Shown piece after piece: positions 56,886 through 63,881 of a stretch of 64,000 bases of DNA. The DNA is taken from NCBI RefSeq assembly GCF_900142065.1, contig NZ_FSRJ01000001.1, positions 558,001 through 622,000 of the forward strand, read 5' to 3'. Positions within the stretch are counted from its first letter, which is position 1, and every line of letters starts with the position of its first letter. The notes beneath the pieces are model-generated. The model was not told the origin of the DNA. It did no database searches and saw only the letters and a program-made list of their open reading frames with translations. The position numbers and the translations under genes were made by a program. Source of the DNA: Agromyces cerinus subsp. cerinus (lineage in GTDB: Bacteria > Actinomycetota > Actinomycetes > Actinomycetales > Microbacteriaceae).

Positions 56886-57115
56886 CGCTTGAACAAGACG
56901 ACTGGCGAGCTGCGGCAGCATGCGCGACAACCGACCCTGACATGTTCTCCGACGACAACTGGCAGATACAAGAACGCGCCAAAACCATCTGCAACACCGT
57001 CTGCACCGTCCGAGAACAATGCCTCACCGAAGCAATGGACAACGAAGAGCCTTTCAGCGTCTGGGGAGGGCTTTCGGCACGCGACCGTGCACGACTCCGA
57101 AAGCAAACCGCATGA
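56882..57115 (+). CDS. WhiB family regulator
   Basis: This 77-residue protein has the four WhiB cysteines (Cys14, 37, 41, 47, spacing CxxxC plus x5-C) for an iron-sulfur cluster, and the SVWGGL turn before a basic end. Phage WhiB proteins are known from mycobacteriophage TM4, where one represses host whiB genes. The GTG overlaps the preceding stop. Confidence 0.93.
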   Translation: MTLEQDDWRAAAACATTDPDMFSDDNWQIQERAKTICNTVCTVREQCLTEAMDNEEPFSVWGGLSARDRARLRKQTA

Positions 57116-57243
57116 GCACGTCACAACGACCATGCCCACGATGCGGAATCTGGCGCGGCGTCCAACGCATCAACGACAACCGGACATGCGCAGACTGCAA
57201 CCTCGTACTCAGCCTAGAAGAGAGACAGATATGGGCGACATGA
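57112..57243 (+). CDS. Tiny zinc-ribbon protein (43 aa)
   Basis: The frame from ATG 57112 encodes PCPRCGIWRGVQRIND and CADCN, two CxxC pairs of a zinc ribbon. It overlaps the WhiB gene by 4 nt and runs 13 nt into the methyltransferase gene. Confidence 0.68.
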   Translation: MSTSQRPCPRCGIWRGVQRINDNRTCADCNLVLSLEERQIWAT

Positions 57244-58238
57244 GAATCGGCTCCCTCTTCTCCGGGTACGGCGGACTGGAAATGGGTGTCCAAGCCGTCA
57301 TCGGTGGGACAACCGCATGGCACGTCGAGTTCGACCAGGCGCCGTCGAAGATCCTCGCCCACCACTGGGACGTACCCAACTACGGCGACATCCGAAACGT
57401 CGACTGGTCTGCCGTCGAACCCGTGGACGTACTCACGGGCGGCTTCCCCTGCCAAGACGTGTCATTGGCTGGCCGTCGTGCTGGCATCACTGCTGGCACA
57501 CGCTCCGGCCTCTGGTCAGAGTTCGCCCACGCGATCGACAAACTACGACCGAAACTGGTGGTGATTGAGAATGTCCGAGGATTGCTTTCTGCCACGGCGG
57601 ACGGCGCAATGGAACCCGACCCGTGGGGCGTGGGAGACGGGGCAACACGACCTGTTGTCAATGCGTTCGGAGTTGTTCTTGGAGACTTGGCCGGTCTCGG
57701 GTATGACGCGCGGTGGTGTGGTGTTCGAGCTGCCGACGCCGGCGCTCCGCACGGAAGGTTCAGAGTCTTCGTCGTTGCTCAAGACCCCAACGTCACAGCT
57801 CGCGGTGAACGGCGGGTCACAGCATCCCGAGAAGCGGAAGGCGGGCGGTCACGGGCCGACGCTGGCCGACGAGGTGGAGCACCTGCTAGGGACGCCGACG
57901 ACGCGGGATCGGAAGGACGGCCCATATCAGGCGAACGTGCCGGTGAATGGGCTGCTCGGGCGGATGATCTGGGAGCTAGTACCTGGGGTCCGTACGAACC
58001 CGCAATCCGACGATGGGAAGACGCCACTGGACGTGTAGCCCCCGCGCCGACGAACCCTGATGGGAAGGGCAATGCACATCGTCTGTCTGCTCGGTTCGTC
58101 GAGTGGATGATGGGCCTCCCTGACGGGCATGTGACCGATGTTGGTCTGACCCGAAACGAGCAGTTGAAAGCGCTCGGCAACGGTGTCGTCCCGCAGCAGG
58201 CCGAGTTGGCCGTACGCACCCTCTTGGAGGTGTTCTGA
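57231..58238 (+). CDS. DNA (cytosine-5)-methyltransferase
   Basis: This 335-residue enzyme has motif I (IGSLFSGYGGLEMG), motif IV with the catalytic Cys (TGGFPCQDVS), motif VI (IENVRGLL), motif VIII (APHGRFRVFVVA) and a C-terminal motif X (LKALGNGVVPQQAELAV). The section between them is Arg/Ala/Gly-rich and is also read in a second frame (57571-58038). The start is ATG 57231 after AGAGAGA, or ATG 57240. It may protect phage DNA from host restriction. Confidence 0.93.
   Translation: MGDMRIGSLFSGYGGLEMGVQAVIGGTTAWHVEFDQAPSKILAHHWDVPNYGDIRNVDWSAVEPVDVLTGGFPCQDVSLAGRRAGITAGTRSGLWSEFAHAIDKLRPKLVVIENVRGLLSATADGAMEPDPWGVGDGATRPVVNAFGVVLGDLAGLGYDARWCGVRAADAGAPHGRFRVFVVAQDPNVTARGERRVTASREAEGGRSRADAGRRGGAPARDADDAGSEGRPISGERAGEWAARADDLGASTWGPYEPAIRRWEDATGRVAPAPTNPDGKGNAHRLSARFVEWMMGLPDGHVTDVGLTRNEQLKALGNGVVPQQAELAVRTLLEVF
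57571..58038 (+). CDS. Embedded overlapping gene, methylase-associated domain
   Basis: In the +1 frame within the methyltransferase gene, 155 residues read as a coherent protein: LFLETWPVSGMTRGGVVFEL, then LPTPALRT, SSSLLKTPTSQ and HLLGTPTTRDRKDG. This TWPxSGM...LPTP pattern occurs in phage proteins linked to cytosine methylases. It lies wholly inside the methylase frame, starting near motif VI. The start codon (ATG 57571) is uncertain and no ribosome site is clear. Confidence 0.5.
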   Translation: MSEDCFLPRRTAQWNPTRGAWETGQHDLLSMRSELFLETWPVSGMTRGGVVFELPTPALRTEGSESSSLLKTPTSQLAVNGGSQHPEKRKAGGHGPTLADEVEHLLGTPTTRDRKDGPYQANVPVNGLLGRMIWELVPGVRTNPQSDDGKTPLDV

Positions 58239-58240
58239 TC

Positions 58241-58357
58241 GTGTTTCTCACGAGTGAGGACTGTGCCCGCTGCGGTTTCGTGTGCGGGTTGGACGTGTTT
58301 TGTAACGGCTGCCGGATTGAGGCGTCCGAATGGAAACCCTTGATGGAGGTGAGTTAG
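58241..58357 (+). CDS. Tiny zinc-ribbon protein (38 aa)
   Basis: The frame from GTG 58241 encodes CARCGFVCG and CNGC, paired cysteines of a zinc ribbon. GGAGG lies about 9 nt upstream. Its stop touches the GTG of the next gene. Confidence 0.6.
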   Translation: MFLTSEDCARCGFVCGLDVFCNGCRIEASEWKPLMEVS

Positions 58358-59178
58358 TGCGGATCAGGAGTATCAAACCGGAGTTCTGGCGGTCGTCAGA
58401 TATCTCGTCTCTTGCGATCGAGGACAGGTTGCTGTTCGTCGGGTTGTGGTCGTATGTCGATGACAACGGGGTGGGTAGGGACAAGCTGTCCGCTATCGCC
58501 GCTGACCTGTTCGCGGATGATCTTGAGCGTGATGCTCCGGAGACTTTCGCGAGAGTGTCGCGAGGCCTCGCGAGGCTTTCCGAAGCTGTTCGCATCGTCC
58601 GGTACACGGTCGCGGGGGACGATTTTCTGCGCATTGTGAACTGGTCGAAGCATCAGCGCATCGATAAGCCGGGTAAGGCCCGCTATCCCAGTGATGACGC
58701 GGATGATGCGGTGATTCGCGAGAGTGTCGCGAACATTCGCGAGGGTGTCGCGCCCGGAACAGGGGAACAGAGGAACAGAGGAACAGGGGAGAAGAAGAAC
58801 ACTTCCGCATCTTCGATGCTCGTGAGCGAGTTCGAACGCGCATGGCCACATTGGCCGAAGAAGACGATGCGGAAGCAAGCTCTCGACCAGTTCAAGCGTG
58901 CCTTCGAGAAGACGTACACGGGTACTGCAACAGGCTTGGCGGATTGGGTCATCCAGTTCGGTGACGCCTATGAGGCGACGACGGAACGTCAGTACGTTCC
59001 AGCTCTTAGCGCGTGGCTGCGTGGCGAGCGGTGGACGGACGAGTTGCCGTCGAAGCCCGCGGGCCGAACTGGTGTCGCGAAGGCTGACGTGAACTTCAAT
59101 GAGTACGAGCGCCTGTATGGAGGTGGTGGCAATGGAGGAGCGGGAAGCGTTCCAGCTCTTGACCCTGGCGTCGGCTAG
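58357..59178 (+). CDS. Phage replication protein, DnaD/helicase-loader-like
   Basis: This 273-residue protein starts RIRSIKPEFWRSSDISSLAI, with a winged-helix N-terminal domain (RLLFVGLWSYVDDNGVGRD) typical of phage replisome organisers. A low-complexity linker leads to a C-terminal helical domain (SEFERAWPHWPKKTMRKQAL) like those that bind helicase or DNA. GTG 58357 follows GGAGG by 7 nt; an ATG at 58330 is the alternative. Confidence 0.82.
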   Translation: MRIRSIKPEFWRSSDISSLAIEDRLLFVGLWSYVDDNGVGRDKLSAIAADLFADDLERDAPETFARVSRGLARLSEAVRIVRYTVAGDDFLRIVNWSKHQRIDKPGKARYPSDDADDAVIRESVANIREGVAPGTGEQRNRGTGEKKNTSASSMLVSEFERAWPHWPKKTMRKQALDQFKRAFEKTYTGTATGLADWVIQFGDAYEATTERQYVPALSAWLRGERWTDELPSKPAGRTGVAKADVNFNEYERLYGGGGNGGAGSVPALDPGVG

Positions 59179-59437
59179 GGATGGGCGGACGGTGTCTCAG
59201 GCTGTGGCTCGTGTGTGGGCGTCTGACTTGGAGCGGGTGTCACTTGATGATGCTGTTGCTGCGATTCAGACGCATTACCGGGAGTCGACGGATTGGTTGT
59301 TGCCGGCGCACATTGTTCGGAATGTGGCTCGGTTGCGTGAGGCGCGACTGCCGTTGCGTGCGGTTGAGGCGGCTGCTCGTGAGTGCCCTCAGCATGCGGG
59401 GTATCCGTTGCCGTGTCTCAGATGCGAGGCGTTCTGA
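59132..59437 (+). CDS. Phage replication-associated helical protein
   Basis: This 101-residue protein (AFQLLTLASARDGRTVSQAV, HYRESTDWLLPAHIVRNVAR) resembles small actinophage proteins next to replication genes, possibly helicase loaders. It ends with a CLRC pair. ATG 59132 is chosen because GGAGGT lies 7 nt upstream. It overlaps the preceding gene by 47 nt. Confidence 0.75.
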   Translation: MEEREAFQLLTLASARDGRTVSQAVARVWASDLERVSLDDAVAAIQTHYRESTDWLLPAHIVRNVARLREARLPLRAVEAAARECPQHAGYPLPCLRCEAF

Positions 59438-59727
59438 TGAAAGTCACGGTCGACCTGGATGACAGGTTGTGGGCGCGGCTCGCGTCGAAGGCTGACGGTC
59501 GTGGTGTGAAGGTTGGCGACTTGTTGGTGGAGGCGTTGACTTCTGTGGTCGCGCCGAAGCACAGGTCACGTTTGGCCCCGGTTTCTGATCCTGCACGGCG
59601 GGAGGAAATTCGACGGTTTCATGGGCTGCATTTTTCGGCGGATGAGATCGCGAAACGTTTGGGGTATCGGGCGGACACGGTTCGTTCGACGTTGGTGGAT
59701 TTGGGTTTGACGAAGGGAAAGCGCTGA
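59437..59727 (+). CDS. Helix-turn-helix phage protein
   Basis: This 96-residue protein has an N-terminal ribbon-helix-helix-like part (KVTVDLDDRLWARLASKA) and a C-terminal helix-turn-helix (HFSADEIAKRLGYRADTVRST). It is probably a DNA-binding regulator. It shares one base with each neighbour (TGATG). Confidence 0.75.
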   Translation: MKVTVDLDDRLWARLASKADGRGVKVGDLLVEALTSVVAPKHRSRLAPVSDPARREEIRRFHGLHFSADEIAKRLGYRADTVRSTLVDLGLTKGKR

Positions 59728-60083
59728 TGGCGATTGTTCAGTTGAAGGATGTTGTGGTGTCGCGTGTGAATCGCACGGGCAACGGGATCAAGGTGTTGGA
59801 GGAGAACGAGTCGGGCGGGAAGACGTACAAGACGTATTTCAGTGTGTGGTTCAAGGAGCCGCATGGTCTGTCCGAGGGCGACAAGGTTTCGCTGTCGGGG
59901 TTCCTGGGGGCGAAGATTGGTGACCCGTGGACTGACCGGGATGGGAATGAACGCACGTCGGTTGAGTTGTCGGTGAACAGTCCGCGACTGTCGGGCGAGA
60001 CTGCCGCCCCCGTGACTGCCCCTGCTGCGTCGTGGGAGACTTCCCCTGCGAGCGGATACGAGTCCAGCGAGGTTCCATTTTGA
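59727..60083 (+). CDS. SSB-like OB-fold protein
   Basis: This 118-residue protein has an OB-like beta-rich core (VQLKDVVVSRVNRTGNGIKV, GDKVSLSGFLGAKI), a disordered Ala/Pro/Ser linker, and ends SSEVPF, like the DDIPF tip by which SSB proteins recruit partners. It probably coats single-stranded DNA in phage replication or recombination. Confidence 0.8.
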   Translation: MAIVQLKDVVVSRVNRTGNGIKVLEENESGGKTYKTYFSVWFKEPHGLSEGDKVSLSGFLGAKIGDPWTDRDGNERTSVELSVNSPRLSGETAAPVTAPAASWETSPASGYESSEVPF

Positions 60084-60095
60084 GAGGCGTAGACC

Positions 60096-60221
60096 ATGGC
60101 TGAGGCGGCGCGAGAGGTTCCGGTGTTTACCTGTCATGACTGTACGTTCGCAACCGCACTGGTTGAACGGGCCGAGCGGCACGAGCACGTGACTGGTCAT
60201 GACGTTTGGGAGGAGGACTGA
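60096..60221 (+). CDS. Tiny zinc-finger-like protein (41 aa)
   Basis: The frame from ATG 60096 encodes FTCHDCTFATALVERAERH and HVTGH, a C2H2-like arrangement. It ends where the next gene starts (TGATG). A GAGAGG site lies about 8 nt upstream. Confidence 0.6.
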   Translation: MAEAAREVPVFTCHDCTFATALVERAERHEHVTGHDVWEED

Positions 60222-60481
60222 TGACTGAGGAAGCACGAGAAGCGGCGATCGACAGTTACCACGACACCCATCCGCCTGACATGGCGGCTGGGTATCGAGC
60301 GCTGCTGGATTCTGGCTTCGCAGCAGGTTTCGATGCGGGTGTTGCGGAGGGGCGCAGGCAAGCCCGAGAAGCCGTCGCGGGCGAACTTCTCGCGACTGAT
60401 CTTGAGGATGTGCGGAAGCCGGATGTCATTTGGCGAGACGACGCACTGTCCGCTATCGACGCACTGACCACTCGCGACTAA
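60221..60481 (+). CDS. Small acidic phage protein
   Basis: This 86-residue acidic, helical protein (LLDSGFAAGFDAGVAEGRRQ) has no recognised motif. GGAGGAGG precedes ATG 60221, a strong ribosome site. Confidence 0.7.
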   Translation: MTEEAREAAIDSYHDTHPPDMAAGYRALLDSGFAAGFDAGVAEGRRQAREAVAGELLATDLEDVRKPDVIWRDDALSAIDALTTRD

Positions 60482-60556
60482 CTGAACACGCATCCTTTTT
60501 CTGGGTCGCATCCTTTCGGGGGTGCGACTTTTTCGTGTCCTTCGAGGGGGTATCTG

Positions 60557-60679
60557 GTGAGGTTGCACGTTTTCAAGATCCGCCCTCATTGGGTGGTGTT
60601 TCATCCGTCTGGTTTGTGTTTGTGGGCGGGGTACGAGTGGGTGGACGCGATTGGGTTCGCAACAGGGAGGAAACAATGA
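60557..60679 (+). CDS. Tiny phage protein (40 aa)
   Basis: The frame from GTG 60557, 6 nt after GAGGGGG, encodes an aromatic-rich peptide (RLHVFKIRPHWVVFHPSGLC). Its stop overlaps the next ATG (ATGA). No function known. Confidence 0.6.
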   Translation: MRLHVFKIRPHWVVFHPSGLCLWAGYEWVDAIGFATGRKQ

Positions 60680-61323
60680 GCACGGAACTTGATGTTGCTG
60701 TTGAGAAGTTGACACGACCATGGAGTGATGTCGTCACGATTGGCGGCGAGTACAAGCATGTGAACTACGACCCGCTGTTGGACATGCTCGCGAAGGCGAA
60801 GACTTCATCGTTGGGTCGGACGGCTTCGGGTCGGTCGTCGCAGGAGGCGCGGAACCCGTTCAATATTCCGGCGTTTGATCTGTGGGAGCGTATCGACGGG
60901 CAGACGCGGGCGTGGTTGCGGGAGTTCGGGAGGCCGGCACCTCGAGACCTTCGCGAAGCGGTGACCGTGCTGCATAAGACGTTGGCTGAGTTGTGGTCGG
61001 GGCAGCGCATCCAGGAGTCGTTGTTTCTGCGACTGTCTGGGGTGGTGGCCCGGTGGGTGCCTGACATTTGGGCGTTGTTCCACCCGGTTGATGGTGTCGC
61101 GCTTGATGGTGCGTGTCCGAATTGTGAGGCGGAGTGGGTGATCAACTTCGAGGGTGCGCAGACTCGTGCTTTGGTGTCGGTTGTTGAGGCAGGGGAGCCG
61201 GGTGTGCGTTGCCGGAATGGTTGTGGTTGGGAGGTGTCGGGGAAGCGGCAGACGATCGAGTTCGCGTTGCGGTTGGGCGCGACACCCGACCTCGACGAGC
61301 TGGGACGAGAGGACGAGCGATGA
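60676..61323 (+). CDS. Phage protein with C-terminal zinc ribbon
   Basis: This 215-residue protein has a helical N-terminal domain (DLWERIDGQTRAWLREFGR, LRLSGVVARWVPDIWALFHP) and a C-terminal zinc ribbon (GACPNCEAEW and VRCRNGCGWEV). Its role is not known. ATG 60676 follows GGGAGGAAA. It is coupled to the duplicated gene at 61320. Confidence 0.75.
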   Translation: MSTELDVAVEKLTRPWSDVVTIGGEYKHVNYDPLLDMLAKAKTSSLGRTASGRSSQEARNPFNIPAFDLWERIDGQTRAWLREFGRPAPRDLREAVTVLHKTLAELWSGQRIQESLFLRLSGVVARWVPDIWALFHPVDGVALDGACPNCEAEWVINFEGAQTRALVSVVEAGEPGVRCRNGCGWEVSGKRQTIEFALRLGATPDLDELGREDER

Positions 61324-61643
61324 GCTACGCACGCTTTGGTTCTGGCAGCGACGTGTACGTGTACGCCCACGTCTACGGTTTCATCGAGTGCTGCGGATGC
61401 AGCCTCGGAGACGCGTGGGACTTCCACAGTCCCGCCGACATCGTTGACCATCTGCGGGAGCATGTCGCAGCAGGACACAACGTTCCCGACCGTCTGCTCG
61501 ATGAGGCGCTGTACCCGCCCGAGGACTTCGTCGGCATGTGCATGGTGCACATGTGCCGCGAGAATGCTGGACACGACGGCGACCACACCCCGACCAACAA
61601 CGAGCGAGACGAGCAGATTCGGACACGAACTACAAGCTTGTAA
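61320..61643 (+). CDS. Conserved phage protein, copy B of an internal duplication
   Basis: This 107-residue protein is nearly identical to the one at 52708; the only changes I see before the tail are Ala to Ser after the CCGC motif and Asp to Asn after MCRE. The tail differs (RTRTTSL against RARSR). It ends the operon, 31 nt before a strong terminator. Confidence 0.8.
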   Translation: MSYARFGSGSDVYVYAHVYGFIECCGCSLGDAWDFHSPADIVDHLREHVAAGHNVPDRLLDEALYPPEDFVGMCMVHMCRENAGHDGDHTPTNNERDEQIRTRTTSL

Positions 61644-61674
61644 TTCGATACAAAACGTGAGACAATGAAATCAC

Positions 61675-61703
61675 GCGCTAGAAGTGTTTCTTCTAGCGCT
61701 TTT
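61675..61703 (+). terminator. Rho-independent terminator
   Basis: A 10-bp perfect stem GCGCTAGAAG/CTTCTAGCGC with a 5-nt loop is followed by TTTT. It ends the long rightward operon after the 61320 gene. Confidence 0.93.
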
Positions 61704-62034
61704 GTCTTCCCTCGGCACACGCGGTTACCTTCGCTATAGCCAGCCTGTACGGCTGAGCTGATGAACACAGCGCGGTTGTGGCCTTGAGGGATCATCGTCC
61801 CCGCCATCCTCACAAGGGTTGGCGGGAGACCGGCGCATGCCAACACCATGCAAAGCCCACGGCGGGTGCCGACAGCCGTACGGGATCCGATTTGGTCGAG
61901 TCGATTGACTCCGCGAGGCGAACGCGCGCGGACATTTGGTCGTTATCTGAGATCGTGACTCAGGGATTCCACGGGGTTGTCAGCGCGAGCCTGACTCCAG
62001 CACCGTCAAAGTGGTCATTCGTGACAGCTCGCAT
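61704..62034. other. Gene-poor stretch between terminator and tRNA
   Basis: I see no convincing gene. It contains a 7-bp hairpin CCCGCCA/TGGCGGG (61800-61826) and a small hairpin CAGCC/GGCTG near 61741. A 23-codon frame from ATG 61838 is too short to support. Confidence 0.4.
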
Positions 62035-62108
62035 CGGCCTCTAGGCAACAGGTAGACCACTTTCGCTCAAACCGAGAGATGCTGCCAGTTCGAATCTGGC
62101 GAGGCCGA
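62035..62108 (+). tRNA. tRNA-Leu(CAA)-like, class I shape
   Basis: A perfect 7-bp acceptor (CGGCCTC/GAGGCCG), U8-A9, a weak D arm containing GG, an anticodon arm TTTCG-CTCAAAC-CGAGA (anticodon CAA, U33) and a T arm GCCAG TTCGAAT CTGGC fold into a cloverleaf. No CCA is encoded. CAA would read leucine UUG, yet the variable loop is short instead of the long arm of normal tRNA-Leu. Confidence 0.75.
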
Positions 62109-62240
62109 CGATGCGAGTATCCGGTACGCAAGGTTGCAACGCTCGCAGAAATTGAATAAGTGCTGGGCCGGCAGACGCATTCCGGCCAACAACTCCATAG
62201 GGCATAGACCAATTCATGACAGCCCTTAGGAGGGCACACC

Positions 62241-62465
62241 ATGAGCCTCGCAGCTCGTTTGCAGGAAGCACAAGACACCCGTAAGCCACTGTTCGACTCA
62301 TGGGTGCTGACACTTGACGACGAAGACCTGAAAGCGTTGGCCACAGCAGCAGCCAACCCTCGAGTCAACAGTCGCAACCTTGCGGCGCTGATCCGTGCGG
62401 AAGGCGTCCGCGTGGGCGTCGAATCGCTCGATGCTTGGAGAAGGTCGAATGGGTACCCTGGCTGA
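62241..62465 (+). CDS. Small phage DNA-binding-like protein
   Basis: This 74-residue protein (LFDSWVLTLDDEDLKALATA, NSRNLAALIRAEGVRVGVES) looks like a small helical domain that tests for a motif before acting, similar to terminase-small-subunit-like leaders, but this is uncertain. GGAGGG precedes ATG 62241. It overlaps the phosphoesterase gene by 17 nt. The stretch 62109-62240 shows nothing else clear. Confidence 0.7.
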   Translation: MSLAARLQEAQDTRKPLFDSWVLTLDDEDLKALATAAANPRVNSRNLAALIRAEGVRVGVESLDAWRRSNGYPG

Positions 62466-63567
62466 CCGTTTGACGCAACCGACCGCGAAAGAGTCGGAGT
62501 ACCGCCCCAAGACTGAGTTCGATGGTCGTTCTGGTTTCATCCAGACTGGCCCGCTCGAGACGGCACCGAAGTCGCACACTGAGATCCTGGAACTGTTCGG
62601 GTATGACCCGACTGAGGTTCGGATTGTTGGTGCCCCGCGTGTGTCGAAGTGGCAGACGTACGATGAGCGTTGGTTGTCGTCGTTCCGGTTCAATCTTGAG
62701 CCGGTGCACGACTCGCGTGTTGATGACCTGTTCGCACTGATCCGGAAGCACAAGGCTCACAAGCCTGTCGGTGTCGGGTCATCGGTGTTCAACTTTCAGA
62801 GCGGCGACCAGCAACTCGGAAAGTCAGACAACGGTGGGTCCGACGCGATTGTCGAACGGTTCCTAGAGTCCGTCGATGGTGCGGTAGCCGAGTACAAGGC
62901 GCTTCGTAAGCGTCGCAACATCGGCTCGATCAACCTCATGTTCCCGGGCGACTGCTTGGAAGGCAACGTTAGTCAGGGTGGCCGCAACATGTGGCGCACT
63001 GACTTGACGATCACCGAGCAGATGCGCGTGTTTCGCCGTCTCCTCATGGATGCGGTCAAGGCGTTTGCCCCGCTCACGGACGAACTGTTCCTGCGGGTTG
63101 TGAACGGCAACCATGATGAGGCACAGCGCTTCCAGAACACGCGACCGGATGATGGTCATGCTACTGAGCAGGCGATCGCGGTTTCGGATGCATTGAAGCT
63201 GAACCCTGCCGCCTATGGTCACGTGACTGTCGAGGTTCCCCCGCTTGATCAGGGGCACATGACTGTTGCTGCTGGTGACTCGATCTTCACGATTGCTCAC
63301 GGGCATCAGTGGCGCAAGGGTCAGGGGATGAACTGGTGGGCTGGTCACACGTTCAACGGGGGTAACCCTGGTGCGGCGAACATCCTCGCTCACGGTCACA
63401 CTCACGCTTTCGAGTTGGAGACGACCGGCAACCGTGTTCGTATTTGCGGCGCAACGTATGAGGGTGCTTCGAATTGGTACAAGGAGGGCACGGGCGGCAC
63501 GGCTAAGCGTGGCGGTCTCGTGTATACGACGAATGCGGGCGAGTTCTCGGATTTGAGTCTCGTGTGA
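62449..63567 (+). CDS. Phage metallophosphoesterase
   Basis: This 372-residue calcineurin-like phosphoesterase has a variable N-terminal ~110 residues, then motif blocks FNFQSGDQQLG, FPGDCLEG, VVNGNHDEAQ, IAHGHQW and LAHGHTHAFE, the metal ligands of the family. It could be a nuclease or phosphatase acting on phage DNA. ATG 62449 is preferred over the upstream in-frame GTG at 62395. Confidence 0.88.
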   Translation: MGTLADRLTQPTAKESEYRPKTEFDGRSGFIQTGPLETAPKSHTEILELFGYDPTEVRIVGAPRVSKWQTYDERWLSSFRFNLEPVHDSRVDDLFALIRKHKAHKPVGVGSSVFNFQSGDQQLGKSDNGGSDAIVERFLESVDGAVAEYKALRKRRNIGSINLMFPGDCLEGNVSQGGRNMWRTDLTITEQMRVFRRLLMDAVKAFAPLTDELFLRVVNGNHDEAQRFQNTRPDDGHATEQAIAVSDALKLNPAAYGHVTVEVPPLDQGHMTVAAGDSIFTIAHGHQWRKGQGMNWWAGHTFNGGNPGAANILAHGHTHAFELETTGNRVRICGATYEGASNWYKEGTGGTAKRGGLVYTTNAGEFSDLSLV

Positions 63568-63665
63568 CCGACACCCGTTGCGGCCTCCTACCTACCCTGT
63601 TTCTGCCGTTCCTCGTCTGTTGGGGGTTGCTGATGTGTGTTTGGCGTGGTCGTGGTAACCGGTGA
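63564..63665 (+). CDS. Tiny phage membrane protein (33 aa)
   Basis: The frame from GTG 63564 (overlapping the phosphoesterase stop) encodes LLPTLFLPFLVCWGLLMCVW, a single hydrophobic helix, with a basic end. It overlaps the start region of the next gene. Confidence 0.55.
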   Translation: MTDTRCGLLPTLFLPFLVCWGLLMCVWRGRGNR

Positions 63666-63879
63666 GCCGTCGTCGCGAATTCTGACGCACGCCGATCGGT
63701 GTGATGTTCGTGGTTGTGGTGCTCGTGCGTTTGCGCGTGGCCTGTTTTCGGAGCTTCGTGAGGAGCAGAAGACGGCTGCGGTTGACATGTGCGGGCACCA
63801 CTTTCTCACGGCTCCTGCTTCGTTTCGGGAGCAGGCGTATCACGTCATTGATGAGACCGACCGAATCCTGGAGGACTGA
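63637..63879 (+). CDS. DUF7455-like small phage protein
   Basis: This ~80-residue protein has RILTHADRCDVRGCGARAFA, a CGHHF knuckle and a final HVIDETDRIL helix, the pattern of the DUF7455 zinc-knuckle family of actinobacteria and their phages. The start is uncertain: GTG at 63637, 63646 or 63652. The function of the family is unknown. Confidence 0.7.
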   Translation: MFGVVVVTGEPSSRILTHADRCDVRGCGARAFARGLFSELREEQKTAAVDMCGHHFLTAPASFREQAYHVIDETDRILED

Positions 63880-63881
63880 CC

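Noticed and set aside
61778..62044. An 88-codon plus-strand frame between the terminator and the tRNA.
   Set aside because: Translation is not protein-like, it has no ribosome site and it runs into the tRNA gene.
62015..62377. Minus-strand 120-codon frame over the tRNA and the small 62241 gene.
   Set aside because: It overlaps a folded tRNA and a plus-strand gene with a good ribosome site; all nearby genes are rightward.
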